A stretch of 64,000 nucleotides of DNA from Arthrobacter alpinus. Its GTDB lineage: Bacteria > Actinomycetota > Actinomycetes > Actinomycetales > Micrococcaceae. Location: the NCBI RefSeq assembly GCF_900105965.1, contig NZ_FNTV01000002.1, forward strand, positions 1 through 64,000, written 5' to 3'. The stretch's first letter is position 1. Each line of letters starts with the position of its first letter. Below the pieces are notes generated by a model. The model searched no databases. It was not told where the DNA came from and worked only from the letters and a program-made list of their open reading frames with translations. A program made the position numbers and the translations under genes. Shown piece by piece: positions 8,619-17,400 of this stretch.

Positions 8619-8940
8619 CGTAGTCCAGCCAAGCCTGTTGTAGCTCGTCACAACGGGCGGTATCAAGAGTGAACACTATGGCCCGTCTGCCCTGTTCTGA
8701 ACGTAGCCGAGGCTTAATGACCCCCGTGCTTTCGAGCACGTCGAGGGCCCCGTTGAGGGTGGTGCTCAAAATGTTCAGGGAAGCCCGGATCTCAGCCTTC
8801 GTCGCGCCTTCAGGGCGCGATCGCAGAAAACGGACAACCCCAGCTCGCACACTGTTTCCCAGTGCCTGCACCGCAGCTTCAACGAGATCAGACCAGGCGG
8901 GATCTTCAGTGCGGATAATTCGGGGCATGTAGTTCATCAT
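8605..8940 (-). CDS. ArsR/MarR-like winged-helix regulator
   Basis: About 111 residues from MMNYMPRII; a longer frame starts upstream. ALGNSVRAGVVRFLRSRPEG (about 26-45) and the following helix and wing (TTLNGALDVLESTGVIKPRL, then RRAIVFTLD) match the ArsR-type winged helix that senses a signal and represses its own promoter. The second ATG, 3 nt in, has better spacing from the AAAGG. The gene diverges from the transfer operon. Three AT-rich direct repeats at 9011-9055 lie just upstream and are probable operators, so it may control the entry into the transfer genes. Confidence 0.7.
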   Translation of the reverse strand: MMNYMPRIIRTEDPAWSDLVEAAVQALGNSVRAGVVRFLRSRPEGATKAEIRASLNILSTTLNGALDVLESTGVIKPRLRSEQGRRAIVFTLDTARCDELQQAWLDYVSGN

Positions 8941-9010
8941 ACGACCTTTCGCGTATAAGCGGTCGACACAACACATTGCAGATACCTCATGTGCGATCGA
9001 ATTTCAATGT

Positions 9011-9055
9011 CTTAAATGTTGTTTACTTCTTAAACATAATCTACACTTAAAACAT
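9011..9055. promoter_or_regulatory. Three spaced CTTAAA direct repeats upstream of the transfer operon
   Basis: CTTAAATGTT (9011), CTTAAACAT (9029) and CTTAAAACAT (9046) recur every 17-18 bp in an otherwise AT-rich stretch between the divergent ArsR-like gene and the first transfer-operon gene. The regular spacing suggests an operator array. A promoter is likely here, but I cannot fix its -35 and -10 boxes. Confidence 0.45.
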
Positions 9056-9307
9056 CACCAAGACAGTTTGAACCCGAGTTTGGACCCGTAGCGGTCTTTA
9101 AGCGTGAAATAACCATGACTGGAAGGCACGACTCCAACGCCTTTGTGTCAGCCAAGTCGTCCCGCGGAGAGCATAAAAGTCGACAAGTTCCCTCGCCGAC
9201 AAAGAAGGCTACAGCCGGGACAGGATCGAAATTGATCACCCGTCTGACAGCGTGCGCTAGATACCTCCACGGTCGATACCTCAACACCCTTGATAGGACA
9301 TACCTTC

Positions 9308-10195
9308 ATGACGACTCCGGCAGTGGGCTCTACTTCTTTGTTCTCAGACGTAACACCAACACGACCGCTAACAGCTAAGGAACAGGCTGCTGTTCAGCTC
9401 ACTCGACGAATCAGAATCAGTCTAGAAAGCGCCTACACACTGATTGTCGAAGCGTTTGAGTCCCGTGCGTGGGAAGCCCTTGGTTACCAAAGCTGGGATA
9501 TGTACTGCAAGGGCGAATTCAGTGGCATGAACCTCCAACCACCTCTGGAGCAACGCGAACAGGTCATATTGTCGATGCGTGAGGCAGGGATGTCCTCACG
9601 AGCCATTGGTTCTGCGACTGATATTCACTACTCGACCGTGGCCAGGACTCTTCGAAAGGCGGAACTACCAGGTGTTGCATCTGCAACACCTGGTAGAGAG
9701 AACGCTGGGAGGGCATCTACCTCCCCGATAGCTCCTGGGGTAGCAAATCCTATTAAGGGCTTGGATGGAAGAAACTACCCTGCAAAACAGAGGCCACACA
9801 TGGAGGTTCCTGCTGACAGTGATTCATTGTGGGATCAAAGTGCGGATGATATTGGGATTGGACAGATTGCCGTCCCGACTTCCAAAGCCAGGAAGCTGCC
9901 TCCTCAGCACCAGGATATTGATGGCGCCCTGTCAGCTGCCATCACATCAATTGGCTTACTCACATCGAATGCAAGCCTGTTTGATGCGCAGTCGCGAGAA
10001 ATTACGCGGGAGTTAGGGGAAACTGCGGGCAGGGCCGTTCTCTCAACTTCTCACCTTGTGGCGAAATTGGACTACCAAACGCTTGCTTTGGATGATCGTG
10101 GGTTGGCTGTTTTTCGACAGAATGTGCAAGATTCCTTGGACCTGTTGGCACGTTGCCTGGACGAGCTGCCCCTGATGTCGGTGGCAACGCAGTGA
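9308..10195 (+). CDS. HTH protein opening the transfer region
   Basis: About 295 residues from ATG 9308, which follows AGGA; an upstream in-frame start at 9290 is possible. After a variable N-terminus, a helical domain (about 20-75, with EALGYQSWDMYCKGEF) precedes a homeodomain-like helix-turn-helix SMREAGMSSRAIGSATDIHY (about 89-108). A linker and a helical C-terminus follow. The pattern is that of plasmid-encoded DNA-binding proteins with a resolvase/ParB-like HTH. It is the first gene of the rightward block, and its TGA overlaps the GTG of the next gene (GTGA). It probably regulates transfer or partition; the target is unknown. Confidence 0.6.
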   Translation: MTTPAVGSTSLFSDVTPTRPLTAKEQAAVQLTRRIRISLESAYTLIVEAFESRAWEALGYQSWDMYCKGEFSGMNLQPPLEQREQVILSMREAGMSSRAIGSATDIHYSTVARTLRKAELPGVASATPGRENAGRASTSPIAPGVANPIKGLDGRNYPAKQRPHMEVPADSDSLWDQSADDIGIGQIAVPTSKARKLPPQHQDIDGALSAAITSIGLLTSNASLFDAQSREITRELGETAGRAVLSTSHLVAKLDYQTLALDDRGLAVFRQNVQDSLDLLARCLDELPLMSVATQ

Positions 10196-11184
10196 GGGCA
10201 GCACAACCTGTTGATCCCTTACGTGGGGAGGTGAAGGAGGGCCCGGAGTATTCCGTAGACAAACGGTCCAGACGATCACATCGGATAAATCCTGATTCAA
10301 TTCATGCTCTGTGGTTCACGGTTATTTTGGTGGGTTTCTTGGCCGTCACATCGTTCATGGTCTCTTTCGCCGGCCTTCAAGAGGTTGCCAAATGGGTAGG
10401 TCTGCCAGTCTGGCTGCGTTGGGCCGTCCCGGTCTTCATTGATGTCGCCATCTTGGCCTATTCGCTTGCTGTTTTGATACACCGGGCCAGGGGGGAGAAA
10501 ACGTGGGCTTCATGGGTTAGTCTCGCCGGATTCACTACGGTATCCGTGCTTGCGAATGCGGGGCACACGTTCATGCTCGATCATGCGAACGTTTGGCAGG
10601 GTTGGATTGCTGCAGCTATCGCCGCTCTAGCTCCTGTCGCTGTTTTCGCTTCCACTGAAGAGTTGGGCCGGTTGGTGATTGGTTCACCCCCTGGTGCGGA
10701 TCCCACTAAACCTTCAAGCGATTCAGTAACTCCCCAGCTCACTGACTTTTCTTCCGCTCCTTTGCAGACCCCTGCCTCACTAGATGAACTGTCTCTTCCA
10801 CTTGTGCAGCAGGTGGAACCTGAATGTGCCGACGAGGCAGAACAGCCGTCGCCCCAGAATCTCCCGGTTGAGCAACTCCAGGTTGAGAAACCGGTGGACG
10901 CGACAACGACCACCGTATTTGAAGCTCCTTCAATGACTGGCCCTCACCGCTCATCCCTTTCTATCGTTCCCACGCCAGCAGCGGAGAACACCAGGGATCA
11001 CGTGAGTAATTGGATTGTTCGGCAGATCTCAGCAGGCGAGCCGGTGACGGGGAAGTCGTTAGGGGCATATTTGGGGGTTTCAGATCGAACGGGCCAGAAG
11101 CGGCTGAAGGAACTAAAAGACGCGAAACCAGCAATGTTCAATGGATCCCCATCCAAGATTTATGTCAATCAAGGTTCGCGTTGA
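10192..11184 (+). CDS. SpdB-like DUF2637 membrane protein with C-terminal winged helix
   Basis: 330 residues from a GTG that overlaps the upstream stop. Four hydrophobic segments (about 35-57, 65-87, 100-120, 130-150) with WLRWAVPVFIDVAILAYSLA match the DUF2637 family, related to SpdB spread proteins of actinobacterial plasmids. A long Pro/Glu/Gln linker leads to a C-terminal domain (ISAGEPVTGKSLGAYLGVSD) that looks like a winged helix. The layout suggests a membrane protein that contacts DNA in the cytoplasm, as proposed for plasmid spread proteins. It sits between the HTH protein and the sigma factor. Confidence 0.75.
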   Translation: MRAAQPVDPLRGEVKEGPEYSVDKRSRRSHRINPDSIHALWFTVILVGFLAVTSFMVSFAGLQEVAKWVGLPVWLRWAVPVFIDVAILAYSLAVLIHRARGEKTWASWVSLAGFTTVSVLANAGHTFMLDHANVWQGWIAAAIAALAPVAVFASTEELGRLVIGSPPGADPTKPSSDSVTPQLTDFSSAPLQTPASLDELSLPLVQQVEPECADEAEQPSPQNLPVEQLQVEKPVDATTTTVFEAPSMTGPHRSSLSIVPTPAAENTRDHVSNWIVRQISAGEPVTGKSLGAYLGVSDRTGQKRLKELKDAKPAMFNGSPSKIYVNQGSR

Positions 11185-11199
11185 AAGCAGGAGTGAGCA

Positions 11200-12063
11200 A
11201 TGGAAACTGAGAAACTCAGCATGACTTCCACGGAGCTGGTTGATGCCTTGGCCAAGGTAAGACCAGTGGTCAGGAACATTCTCATGAAAGCCTCGTTAGG
11301 CGCTGACCTTGATGACGTGATGCAAGATGTGTGGCTTTCAGCTCATCGGTCACAGGCCAACTTCGATCCAGAAAAGGGCCGACTTGAGCAGTGGCTGACA
11401 CGAATTGCTCAACGCCGAGCCTACGATCACCTCAAACTTTCCAATAGTGTCTCTGGTCTGCAAAGCACTATCGAGCATGCTGCCGGCTATGGGTTGGGGA
11501 CCGATCTCGCTTTGGTTTCCGCTGATGTGGCTGAGGACATCGTTAACCGCAGCGCTGACCGAGACTTGCTATCAAATATTCTGATGATGACTCGTAAGGT
11601 CATTGGCCACGAAGCCGCATTCACTCGCACCGTTGCGCTGCTGACCGTGTACGACGAGGACGTCAGGGCGGCCGCGCTGGGTCTGCGGGTGAGTGAGGAC
11701 TGCATCCGGGATTCTCGACGGGAGACCATCCGAGCCTCTCAGGTCATTCAAAAGGCCTTGGCCCTGCACGAGATGCAAGCATCGTTGAACCTGCGAAATC
11801 TCTTCGCCTGCTTACCCTCCGATGAAGGTGACTCGGGAACCTGGGCAAGACACCTAACGATCGCTGTGGTCCGTTGCGGAGGATTCCAAAATGTGAATGC
11901 CGAGTCGCTGGTCGAGGTCACAGGGTGGGCTTTCAACACCTGTCGTCAATATCTGAACGAGACCCGACGCTTGTTGGAAATCGCCAGAACAGTGATTGAA
12001 ACAGGCCGGGTTGATCACGAGCCTTCCAGTACCAGCCAGCAATCACACACCTTCACCGTATGA
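11200..12063 (+). CDS. Plasmid-encoded sigma-70-family (ECF-like) factor
   Basis: 287 residues; the ATG is preceded by GGAG. Residues about 20-80 match sigma region 2, with DLDDVMQDVWLSAHR (core-binding and DNA-melting helix) and FDPEKGRLEQWLTRIAQRRA. Residues about 140-185 (VYDEDVRAAALGLRVSEDCI) resemble region 4. A further 85-residue C-terminal extension has a second HTH-like segment. The gene lies inside the transfer operon, between the SpdB-like and VirB8-like genes, so it probably directs RNA polymerase to transfer promoters or coordinates them with host state. No anti-sigma gene was recognised nearby. Region 4 is divergent, so confidence is moderate to high. Confidence 0.75.
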   Translation: METEKLSMTSTELVDALAKVRPVVRNILMKASLGADLDDVMQDVWLSAHRSQANFDPEKGRLEQWLTRIAQRRAYDHLKLSNSVSGLQSTIEHAAGYGLGTDLALVSADVAEDIVNRSADRDLLSNILMMTRKVIGHEAAFTRTVALLTVYDEDVRAAALGLRVSEDCIRDSRRETIRASQVIQKALALHEMQASLNLRNLFACLPSDEGDSGTWARHLTIAVVRCGGFQNVNAESLVEVTGWAFNTCRQYLNETRRLLEIARTVIETGRVDHEPSSTSQQSHTFTV

Positions 12064-12109
12064 CTAATAAATGACTCCGTTAGACACCCTCCGAAACAAG
12101 GACACGAAA

Positions 12110-13141
12110 ATGAATGACGAATCCACGAACAGTCAAAATCCAAGTGATGGGCAGGAACCTGATCCGGCAGTTCATGCTGGTGCCAAAGTTACCCCCGTTG
12201 TTGCGTCCACATCGCTACTGGCTACTGAAGCTGTGAAGACCACCCCTAAACGCTTGTGGGCAGTTGACGCGATTAGAGACAAGCGTTGGGGCTGGGGGAT
12301 GATCGCTGGGATAGTTGTGGTTGCTTTGGTGGCTTTTTCATTCATCCTCGGTGGATTCTTCAAGGACAAGTCCACGGCTGATGACGACGTAGCTGCGGGC
12401 CCGCTCACCACTGCCAGTACTCCGTCGGCTTCCGACGCGTCAGCGACGCCTACTCTTCAAGCTGGGTTGGACAAGCAAGCTGCAGGGGACCCGCTTGGCT
12501 CGGCCGAGGATATTAGAAAGCGACAGGCCCTGGTCAGGAAGGGGATCAACCAGGGCGTCAACGGGCTGCACCTCCCCATCGAAACTACAGACCCGATCGA
12601 GTTCGCTGGAGCTTTCGCGATGGCTGTTTACGGGTTCGATTCAACTGCGGCAAGTGCGGACGAGTACTTCGATAATCTCTGGCAGTGGTACACCCCGTAC
12701 ACCAAGCCGGCACGCCCTAAATGGAACCGCGACGCTTTGTCCCAAAGCCAGTCTGAGGAATTGCAGAGGCCTGCTTATGAGATGTTGAAGTCGCGCTCCA
12801 TGATCAATGACGTCGTGGTGGATACCGCATACATAGACGATGAGATCGCCGGGCTTGGAGCCAGCCAGCTTCCTTTCCCTGTTGGGGCATCAGTGCCCGG
12901 GGGCAAGGGTTCACATTTGGTTGTTGTTGCTTTGGACATTCAAGCCTATTCCACTGAAAAGCAGGCACCTCAGGACACGATGCCGATCGTGCCGGCCAGG
13001 CAGCAAAAGATCGTTCAAATGGTTGTCCTGTGCCCAGGATTCGCCGGGTACACCGGTTCTTCCTGCAAGGCCGTTTATGAGTCATCCAGCGCCGATGCTT
13101 GGTACACCAATCTTGAAAAGGAGTGGATCTTCCGCTCATGA
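12110..13141 (+). CDS. Bitopic transfer protein, VirB8/TcpC-like
   Basis: 343 residues from ATG 12110, preceded by AAGGA. A cytoplasmic N-terminus of about 60 residues is followed by one membrane segment (WGMIAGIVVVALVAFSFILG, about 66-85), a Ser/Thr/Ala linker, and an extracytoplasmic domain of about 220 residues rich in Tyr/Trp (YTPYTKPARPKWNR). This is the layout of VirB8/TcpC assembly factors in Gram-positive type IV secretion systems. I see no decisive motif, so the assignment rests on topology and neighbours. The end overlaps the next gene as ATGA. Confidence 0.55.
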   Translation: MNDESTNSQNPSDGQEPDPAVHAGAKVTPVVASTSLLATEAVKTTPKRLWAVDAIRDKRWGWGMIAGIVVVALVAFSFILGGFFKDKSTADDDVAAGPLTTASTPSASDASATPTLQAGLDKQAAGDPLGSAEDIRKRQALVRKGINQGVNGLHLPIETTDPIEFAGAFAMAVYGFDSTAASADEYFDNLWQWYTPYTKPARPKWNRDALSQSQSEELQRPAYEMLKSRSMINDVVVDTAYIDDEIAGLGASQLPFPVGASVPGGKGSHLVVVALDIQAYSTEKQAPQDTMPIVPARQQKIVQMVVLCPGFAGYTGSSCKAVYESSSADAWYTNLEKEWIFRS

Positions 13142-14322
13142 AACCAAACAAGAGCGGGACACTCCTGCTGATACTCAGGCTCATTGGTGTCCCGGCTCTG
13201 CCAGTCATCGCCATCTTCGCTGTGATTGGTTTGTCACTGATGGGGATTGTGGCCCTGTCCGTTGCTGCAGGTAACGGCTCCGTTGATGACGCTGGGAATG
13301 TTTGCCGTCCTGTGGGAGGAGAGAGCACGAATCAGTCACCCAAGGATGTGCGCGAGCAACAGATCGCAAACGCCAAACTCATGGACAAGGCCGCAGCTGA
13401 CCTGGGGCTCTCTGGGCAGGCGTCCCGGATTGTGATCATTGCTGGCATGGGTGAAAGCAGCCTGATCAATGTTGACCATGGCGATGACGCCGTGAATCCC
13501 GATGGAACGATGAACACGTCCCTGGGGATCCTGCAACAGCAATGGTCATTGGGATGGGGTACCCGTGAACAGGTCATGGACGTCAGCTATGCTGCGACAT
13601 CGTTCTTGATCGGTGCCAAGCATGACCGCCAAGGTGGACTGGTTTCGATCCTTCATTGGGAAGCGACGAGTTGGGTTTCATCGGTCATTCATCAGGTCCA
13701 AAAGAACAGCGAAAGGGACCACTACACAAAGTTCATCGCTGATGCTGACTCGATCATCAAGGAAGCAGGGATCGATGTTACTCGTGCCGGTTCTGACGGG
13801 GAGAAGCCCAAGAATCCCAACACGGTAGGCCAATGCGATGGCGGTTCAACTCCCGTGGATCCCAAGAACGCTAACGATGACTACCCGTTCGATAATGTCC
13901 CGCCTGCAGGGGTTTATGTCAACGATCCGTGGATGTATGGGCTGGGGGAGTGCACCAGCTTTGTTACCTGGAGGATCAATCGTGACGCGGGCAGCACGTC
14001 AGCACCATGGAAGTGGGGCGGGGCCAATTTCCTCAATGGTGATGCTCGCAGTTGGAAGGATAAGTGGATAGCCCGTGGATGGACGGTCAGCAATGTCCCG
14101 GTGGCCGGCGCCGTCGCATGGTGGGGCTCTAACGGTGGGGGAGGAGTCGGAGCCGCCGGACACGTCGCCTATGTCCAGTCCGTAACTCAGGACGGCAAGG
14201 CCATCATCGAAGAATACAACCACACCGGCTATGCGCCAGCTGGTCACATGTACAGTATCCGGCCAGAGCCGGTAGATCCCAGTGAAGTAAATATGTTCTT
14301 GTACCCGCCACCCAAGGGCTAA
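13138..14322 (+). CDS. Membrane-anchored CHAP peptidoglycan hydrolase (VirB1-like)
   Basis: About 394 residues. An N-terminal membrane segment (about 15-45, LIGVPALPVIAIFAVIGLSL) leads to an extracytoplasmic region with a lysozyme-like helical part (GMGESSLINVDHGDDA, then LGILQQQWSLGWG; possible catalytic Glu at GESS). A C-terminal CHAP domain has Cys in GECTSFVTWRIN and His in AAGHVAYVQSV. Such two-domain hydrolases open the cell wall for the mating channel. The start at 13138 overlaps the previous stop; a GTG at 13123 is an alternative. A strong hairpin follows the stop. Confidence 0.85.
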   Translation: MKPNKSGTLLLILRLIGVPALPVIAIFAVIGLSLMGIVALSVAAGNGSVDDAGNVCRPVGGESTNQSPKDVREQQIANAKLMDKAAADLGLSGQASRIVIIAGMGESSLINVDHGDDAVNPDGTMNTSLGILQQQWSLGWGTREQVMDVSYAATSFLIGAKHDRQGGLVSILHWEATSWVSSVIHQVQKNSERDHYTKFIADADSIIKEAGIDVTRAGSDGEKPKNPNTVGQCDGGSTPVDPKNANDDYPFDNVPPAGVYVNDPWMYGLGECTSFVTWRINRDAGSTSAPWKWGGANFLNGDARSWKDKWIARGWTVSNVPVAGAVAWWGSNGGGGVGAAGHVAYVQSVTQDGKAIIEEYNHTGYAPAGHMYSIRPEPVDPSEVNMFLYPPPKG

Positions 14323-14330
14323 GACTCTGT

Positions 14331-14367
14331 ATCGAAGACCCCCACACAAAGTGTGGGGGTCTTCGAT
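14331..14367 (+). terminator. 17-bp perfect hairpin inside the transfer operon
   Basis: ATCGAAGACCCCCACAC (14331-14347) pairs exactly with 14351-14367 around an AAA loop, just after the CHAP gene stop. The following GTTTCAGC is a poor U-tract, so it may act as a partial terminator or RNA-stabilising hairpin that sets different expression for the genes on either side. Confidence 0.7.
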
Positions 14368-14469
14368 GTTTCAGCACGGTCTCGATGACACACAAACGGG
14401 TGCTGTGGTGAGAAGAATCTTGCGAGTCGGAACCAGCCAGGAACCGTACGTGAGAGGGAGATTTTTCGG

Positions 14470-14793
14470 ATGATGTCAACCATCGGATATCAAGTAATCG
14501 GACCAGTAGCAGCCCTAGTAACAGTCATTGATCCGGGAGTTACAGCAAACACCAATGCACCATTTTTGGCGCAGCTGAAGAGTATCGCCGGAATCATTTT
14601 GGTAGCCAGCATCATCTTGGTGGTCATTGCCTTGATTGTGGGCACCGTTTTGCTGGTGTTCTCCAAGATCACCCACAACTCCCGTGGCCAGGAAGTAGGT
14701 CTGCCGATCGTTGGCTGGTGTCTTTTGGGTGCGGCCATTATCGGTTCAGCCTCCGGCCTGGTCATGTGGGGCTCCGGCTTCACATTGAGCTGA
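14470..14793 (+). CDS. Small two-TM membrane protein, possible pilin/VirB2-like subunit
   Basis: 107 residues; GAGGGAG precedes the ATG pair. Two hydrophobic segments (about 39-66, GIILVASIILVVIALIVGTV; and about 80-103, VGWCLLGAAIIGSASGLVMW) are separated by a short polar loop. Size, topology and its place just before the VirB6-like gene fit the VirB2/TrbC-type or PrgH-like small subunits of Gram-positive transfer systems. There is no sequence motif to prove it. Next gene starts 8 nt downstream. Confidence 0.5.
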   Translation: MMSTIGYQVIGPVAALVTVIDPGVTANTNAPFLAQLKSIAGIILVASIILVVIALIVGTVLLVFSKITHNSRGQEVGLPIVGWCLLGAAIIGSASGLVMWGSGFTLS

Positions 14794-14800
14794 GACAACG

Positions 14801-15817
14801 ATGGATATGAGTGCCATGGTAGCGCTGCGGGGGGTCGCACCTGCCTCGCTGATGGAGGACCTGGCCGTAAATGCAGTGGCCGGGATCATGAAAGGCATCA
14901 TCGGTGGCATGGCCTCCGGCGTGTGGGACATGATCAGCGGCGCTTACGCCAACACCGGAATCACCGATAGCTCCTGGGACATCGTTGGCGGGACCAGCGG
15001 CGGGGGTGGGTACGTCGGTACCTGGCTGTTAGTGATGGCCCCCATACTTGTGGCCGTCGTAGCCGTGCAGGTGACCATTAGTGTCTTCAAACGCTCAGGT
15101 GCTGGCGTGGTCCGTGCCGGCGTTGGAGCCGTCGTCGGTATCCCTGCCTCGTTGATCGTGGTGTGGTTCGTGGAGAAACTGTCCTTCGCTTTTGAAGGAG
15201 TGACCCAGTACTTCCTCGGTTCCCTTGGAGCCAAGGGAGGAATGGCCCCGTTCATGAAAATCTTCGGGTACCTTCCTGTTGAAGGTAGCTCTCCCATGGA
15301 ATTCACTGTTGATCCTGACACCTGGCTCTGGAAGAGCGGCTTCAACGGGGCAACATCGACGTGGATCTCTGCGTTGCTGATCATGGCCATTGCCTGGGTA
15401 TTTTCATTGATCCTTAGCGCCATGATGATCTTTCGAGACCTAGGCATCTTGATTCTGGCGGCCGCGGCCCCTGTAGCGGTCATGATGATGCCCCTTGAGG
15501 TGACCAAAGCGTGGATCGGCAAATGGGGTTCTCTTGTCGCAGGGCTCCTGATGGCCAAACCATTATCGGCCTTTGTCCTGGTTCTCTCCGTGAGTCTGTT
15601 CACCAGCTCACCTGACGTTAGTCAAACCATCGCGGGATTGTTGGGCATGATCATGGCCTCGGCCATGCCCTTGGTCGTGATCAAATTCTTCACATTCACC
15701 CCCACAGGAGCTATCGGAGACGTGGATTCGGGAAGCAAACAGGCAAGCCAGGGAACAGGCCGCGCAGCATCATCAGTGGCTCGCTTCGGTAGCCGAATCG
15801 TGCGAAGGGGACGCTGA
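14801..15817 (+). CDS. VirB6/TrbL-like polytopic channel protein
   Basis: 338 residues, with about six membrane segments in the middle and C-terminal part (around 70-90, 105-125, 185-210, 215-235, 240-265, 275-295). The N-terminus is amphipathic and Gly-rich; the C-terminal tail is cytoplasmic and basic (SVARFGSRIVRRGR). VirB6/TrbL-type proteins form the inner-membrane part of the DNA translocation channel and typically show this hydrophobicity profile between pilin-like and ATPase genes. The assignment is by topology and order. It is followed after 2 nt by the SCO6880-like gene. Confidence 0.65.
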   Translation: MDMSAMVALRGVAPASLMEDLAVNAVAGIMKGIIGGMASGVWDMISGAYANTGITDSSWDIVGGTSGGGGYVGTWLLVMAPILVAVVAVQVTISVFKRSGAGVVRAGVGAVVGIPASLIVVWFVEKLSFAFEGVTQYFLGSLGAKGGMAPFMKIFGYLPVEGSSPMEFTVDPDTWLWKSGFNGATSTWISALLIMAIAWVFSLILSAMMIFRDLGILILAAAAPVAVMMMPLEVTKAWIGKWGSLVAGLLMAKPLSAFVLVLSVSLFTSSPDVSQTIAGLLGMIMASAMPLVVIKFFTFTPTGAIGDVDSGSKQASQGTGRAASSVARFGSRIVRRGR

Positions 15818-15819
15818 CC

Positions 15820-17400
15820 ATGAGCGTTGAACAGTACGAATCACCATTGACGGCAGTGAAGTTCGCTCGTCGGGAAAACCGCGGGCTATTCCTTGGGCGC
15901 TCAGGACCGCAAATCACCGTTCTCGTAACGATGGGGCTGCTTTGCACAATCTTGATGGTCGTTATCGGATTCCCCCAGGGACTCCTGGCCGCACTGCCCG
16001 TGGCAGCGTTCGGCCTTCTTCTGGGATTTGGAGAAGCAGGAGGAAGGTCCTTTGTCGACTGGATCAAACTGGTTTGGCGCTTCTCCCTGGCTGAACTTCA
16101 AGGAGAGAACACCTTCACCATCAAGCCTGACACCGCGCCCACGGCGCAAGTCCGTGCAACAGAGATAGAGGATAAAGCATTTATGGAAGCCACCCGTAGA
16201 GCCGCGAAAGAAGGGCGAGAGGGCAAGAAGAAACTCACCCCCAACCGTCTCTCTCTCCCAGGAGAAGGTTCCGAACTGCTGGTCTATGAAATGCCTGGGG
16301 GCGAAGCCATGGTCTACGACCCACGAGAAAGATCAGCCACCATTGTTTGCCGTGTCCGCAGTGAGGCGTTCGATCTTGCTGATGATGGGGTCAAAGCAGA
16401 CCGGGTTCAGGTGTGGTCGGAAATCCTTGCCGGACTGGGCGCCCATGCCGGAGTTGCCAAAGTACAAGTGACGGTGCAAACGCTGATCGCTCCAGCATCA
16501 GAAATCCGGGAACACTACGTCGATTCTGTGGAAGCATCTGGGGCCGGCCCCACGATCAATGCCCTAGCGCACCAAAGCTACCTGGACCTTGTAGACGCGG
16601 CCGCGACAATGACTCGCCACGAACAGTACGTTTCCATTGTTTTGGATGCCAATGCGCTGCGCCGTGAGATCAAAGCTTTGGGCGGCGGTCTCGATGGACT
16701 GATGGTGTTGGCAGTGAACGAAATGCGGTCTTTGAGCACTGACCTGGCAGACGGTGGCGCTGAAGTTGAGCGGTGGCTGGGCCCTCGTGAGCTCGCACGA
16801 GTAATCCGTGAAGCCTACGATCCCGAGTCAGCCTCTGATGTCGCCGATCGACGAGATGCATTTGCCGGTGTCGCACCCGAATCGGCTGGGCCAATGGGTG
16901 TGCGGCGAAGCTGGGACAAGCTCCACACAGACAGTGCTGTTCACAAAACCTATTGGATCAGTGAGTGGCCGCGGCGAAATGTCATGCCGGGGTTCATTTC
17001 GCCACTGATCTTTGCTGGCGACTTTCGCCACACAGTCACGTTGGTTGCCCGCCCAAAATCTGCGGCACGGGCGTTGGCCAAGGTTGAAGGAGCGTTGAAT
17101 GATCAGGTAGCCGCCGATCGGATCAGAGCTGGCTGGGGTCAGATCAAAACGAAGGCACAGCAAGCAGAATTCGATGACCTGGAACGCCGAGAGGATGAAC
17201 TGGTCGCAGGTCACGGCGATGTTGATTTCTCCGGGTACGTGACCATTACAGCTCCCGATGAGGAAGAGCTGGCAGCGGCGGCATCGAAATTGCGACATGC
17301 AGCTGCCCAATCATTCTTAGAAATTCGGAACCTGGTCGGTCAACAGGCCGAAGGGTTCATTGCATCAGCACTGCCGTTGGGAAGAGGGATCAAGAAATGA
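15820..17400 (+). CDS. SCO6880-family transfer protein (PrgI-like N-terminus)
   Basis: 526 residues. An N-terminal basic segment (VKFARRENRGLFLG) precedes two close membrane segments (about 28-47 and 51-70), as in PrgI/VirB3-type proteins. A large soluble domain follows, resembling the N-terminal portion of VirB4 proteins; its later part (ITAPDEEELAAAASKLRHAA) is typical of that fold. Actinobacterial transfer operons encode this SCO6880-type protein just before a separate ATPase, as here. The 3' end overlaps the VirB4-like gene by 4 nt (ATGA). It probably recruits the ATPase to the membrane. Confidence 0.75.
   Translation: MSVEQYESPLTAVKFARRENRGLFLGRSGPQITVLVTMGLLCTILMVVIGFPQGLLAALPVAAFGLLLGFGEAGGRSFVDWIKLVWRFSLAELQGENTFTIKPDTAPTAQVRATEIEDKAFMEATRRAAKEGREGKKKLTPNRLSLPGEGSELLVYEMPGGEAMVYDPRERSATIVCRVRSEAFDLADDGVKADRVQVWSEILAGLGAHAGVAKVQVTVQTLIAPASEIREHYVDSVEASGAGPTINALAHQSYLDLVDAAATMTRHEQYVSIVLDANALRREIKALGGGLDGLMVLAVNEMRSLSTDLADGGAEVERWLGPRELARVIREAYDPESASDVADRRDAFAGVAPESAGPMGVRRSWDKLHTDSAVHKTYWISEWPRRNVMPGFISPLIFAGDFRHTVTLVARPKSAARALAKVEGALNDQVAADRIRAGWGQIKTKAQQAEFDDLERREDELVAGHGDVDFSGYVTITAPDEEELAAAASKLRHAAAQSFLEIRNLVGQQAEGFIASALPLGRGIKK

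Noticed and set aside
9115..9378. 87-aa forward ORF ahead of the transfer operon
   Set aside because: It overlaps the start of the HTH gene in another frame and lacks a clear ribosome-binding site; the region fits control sequence better.
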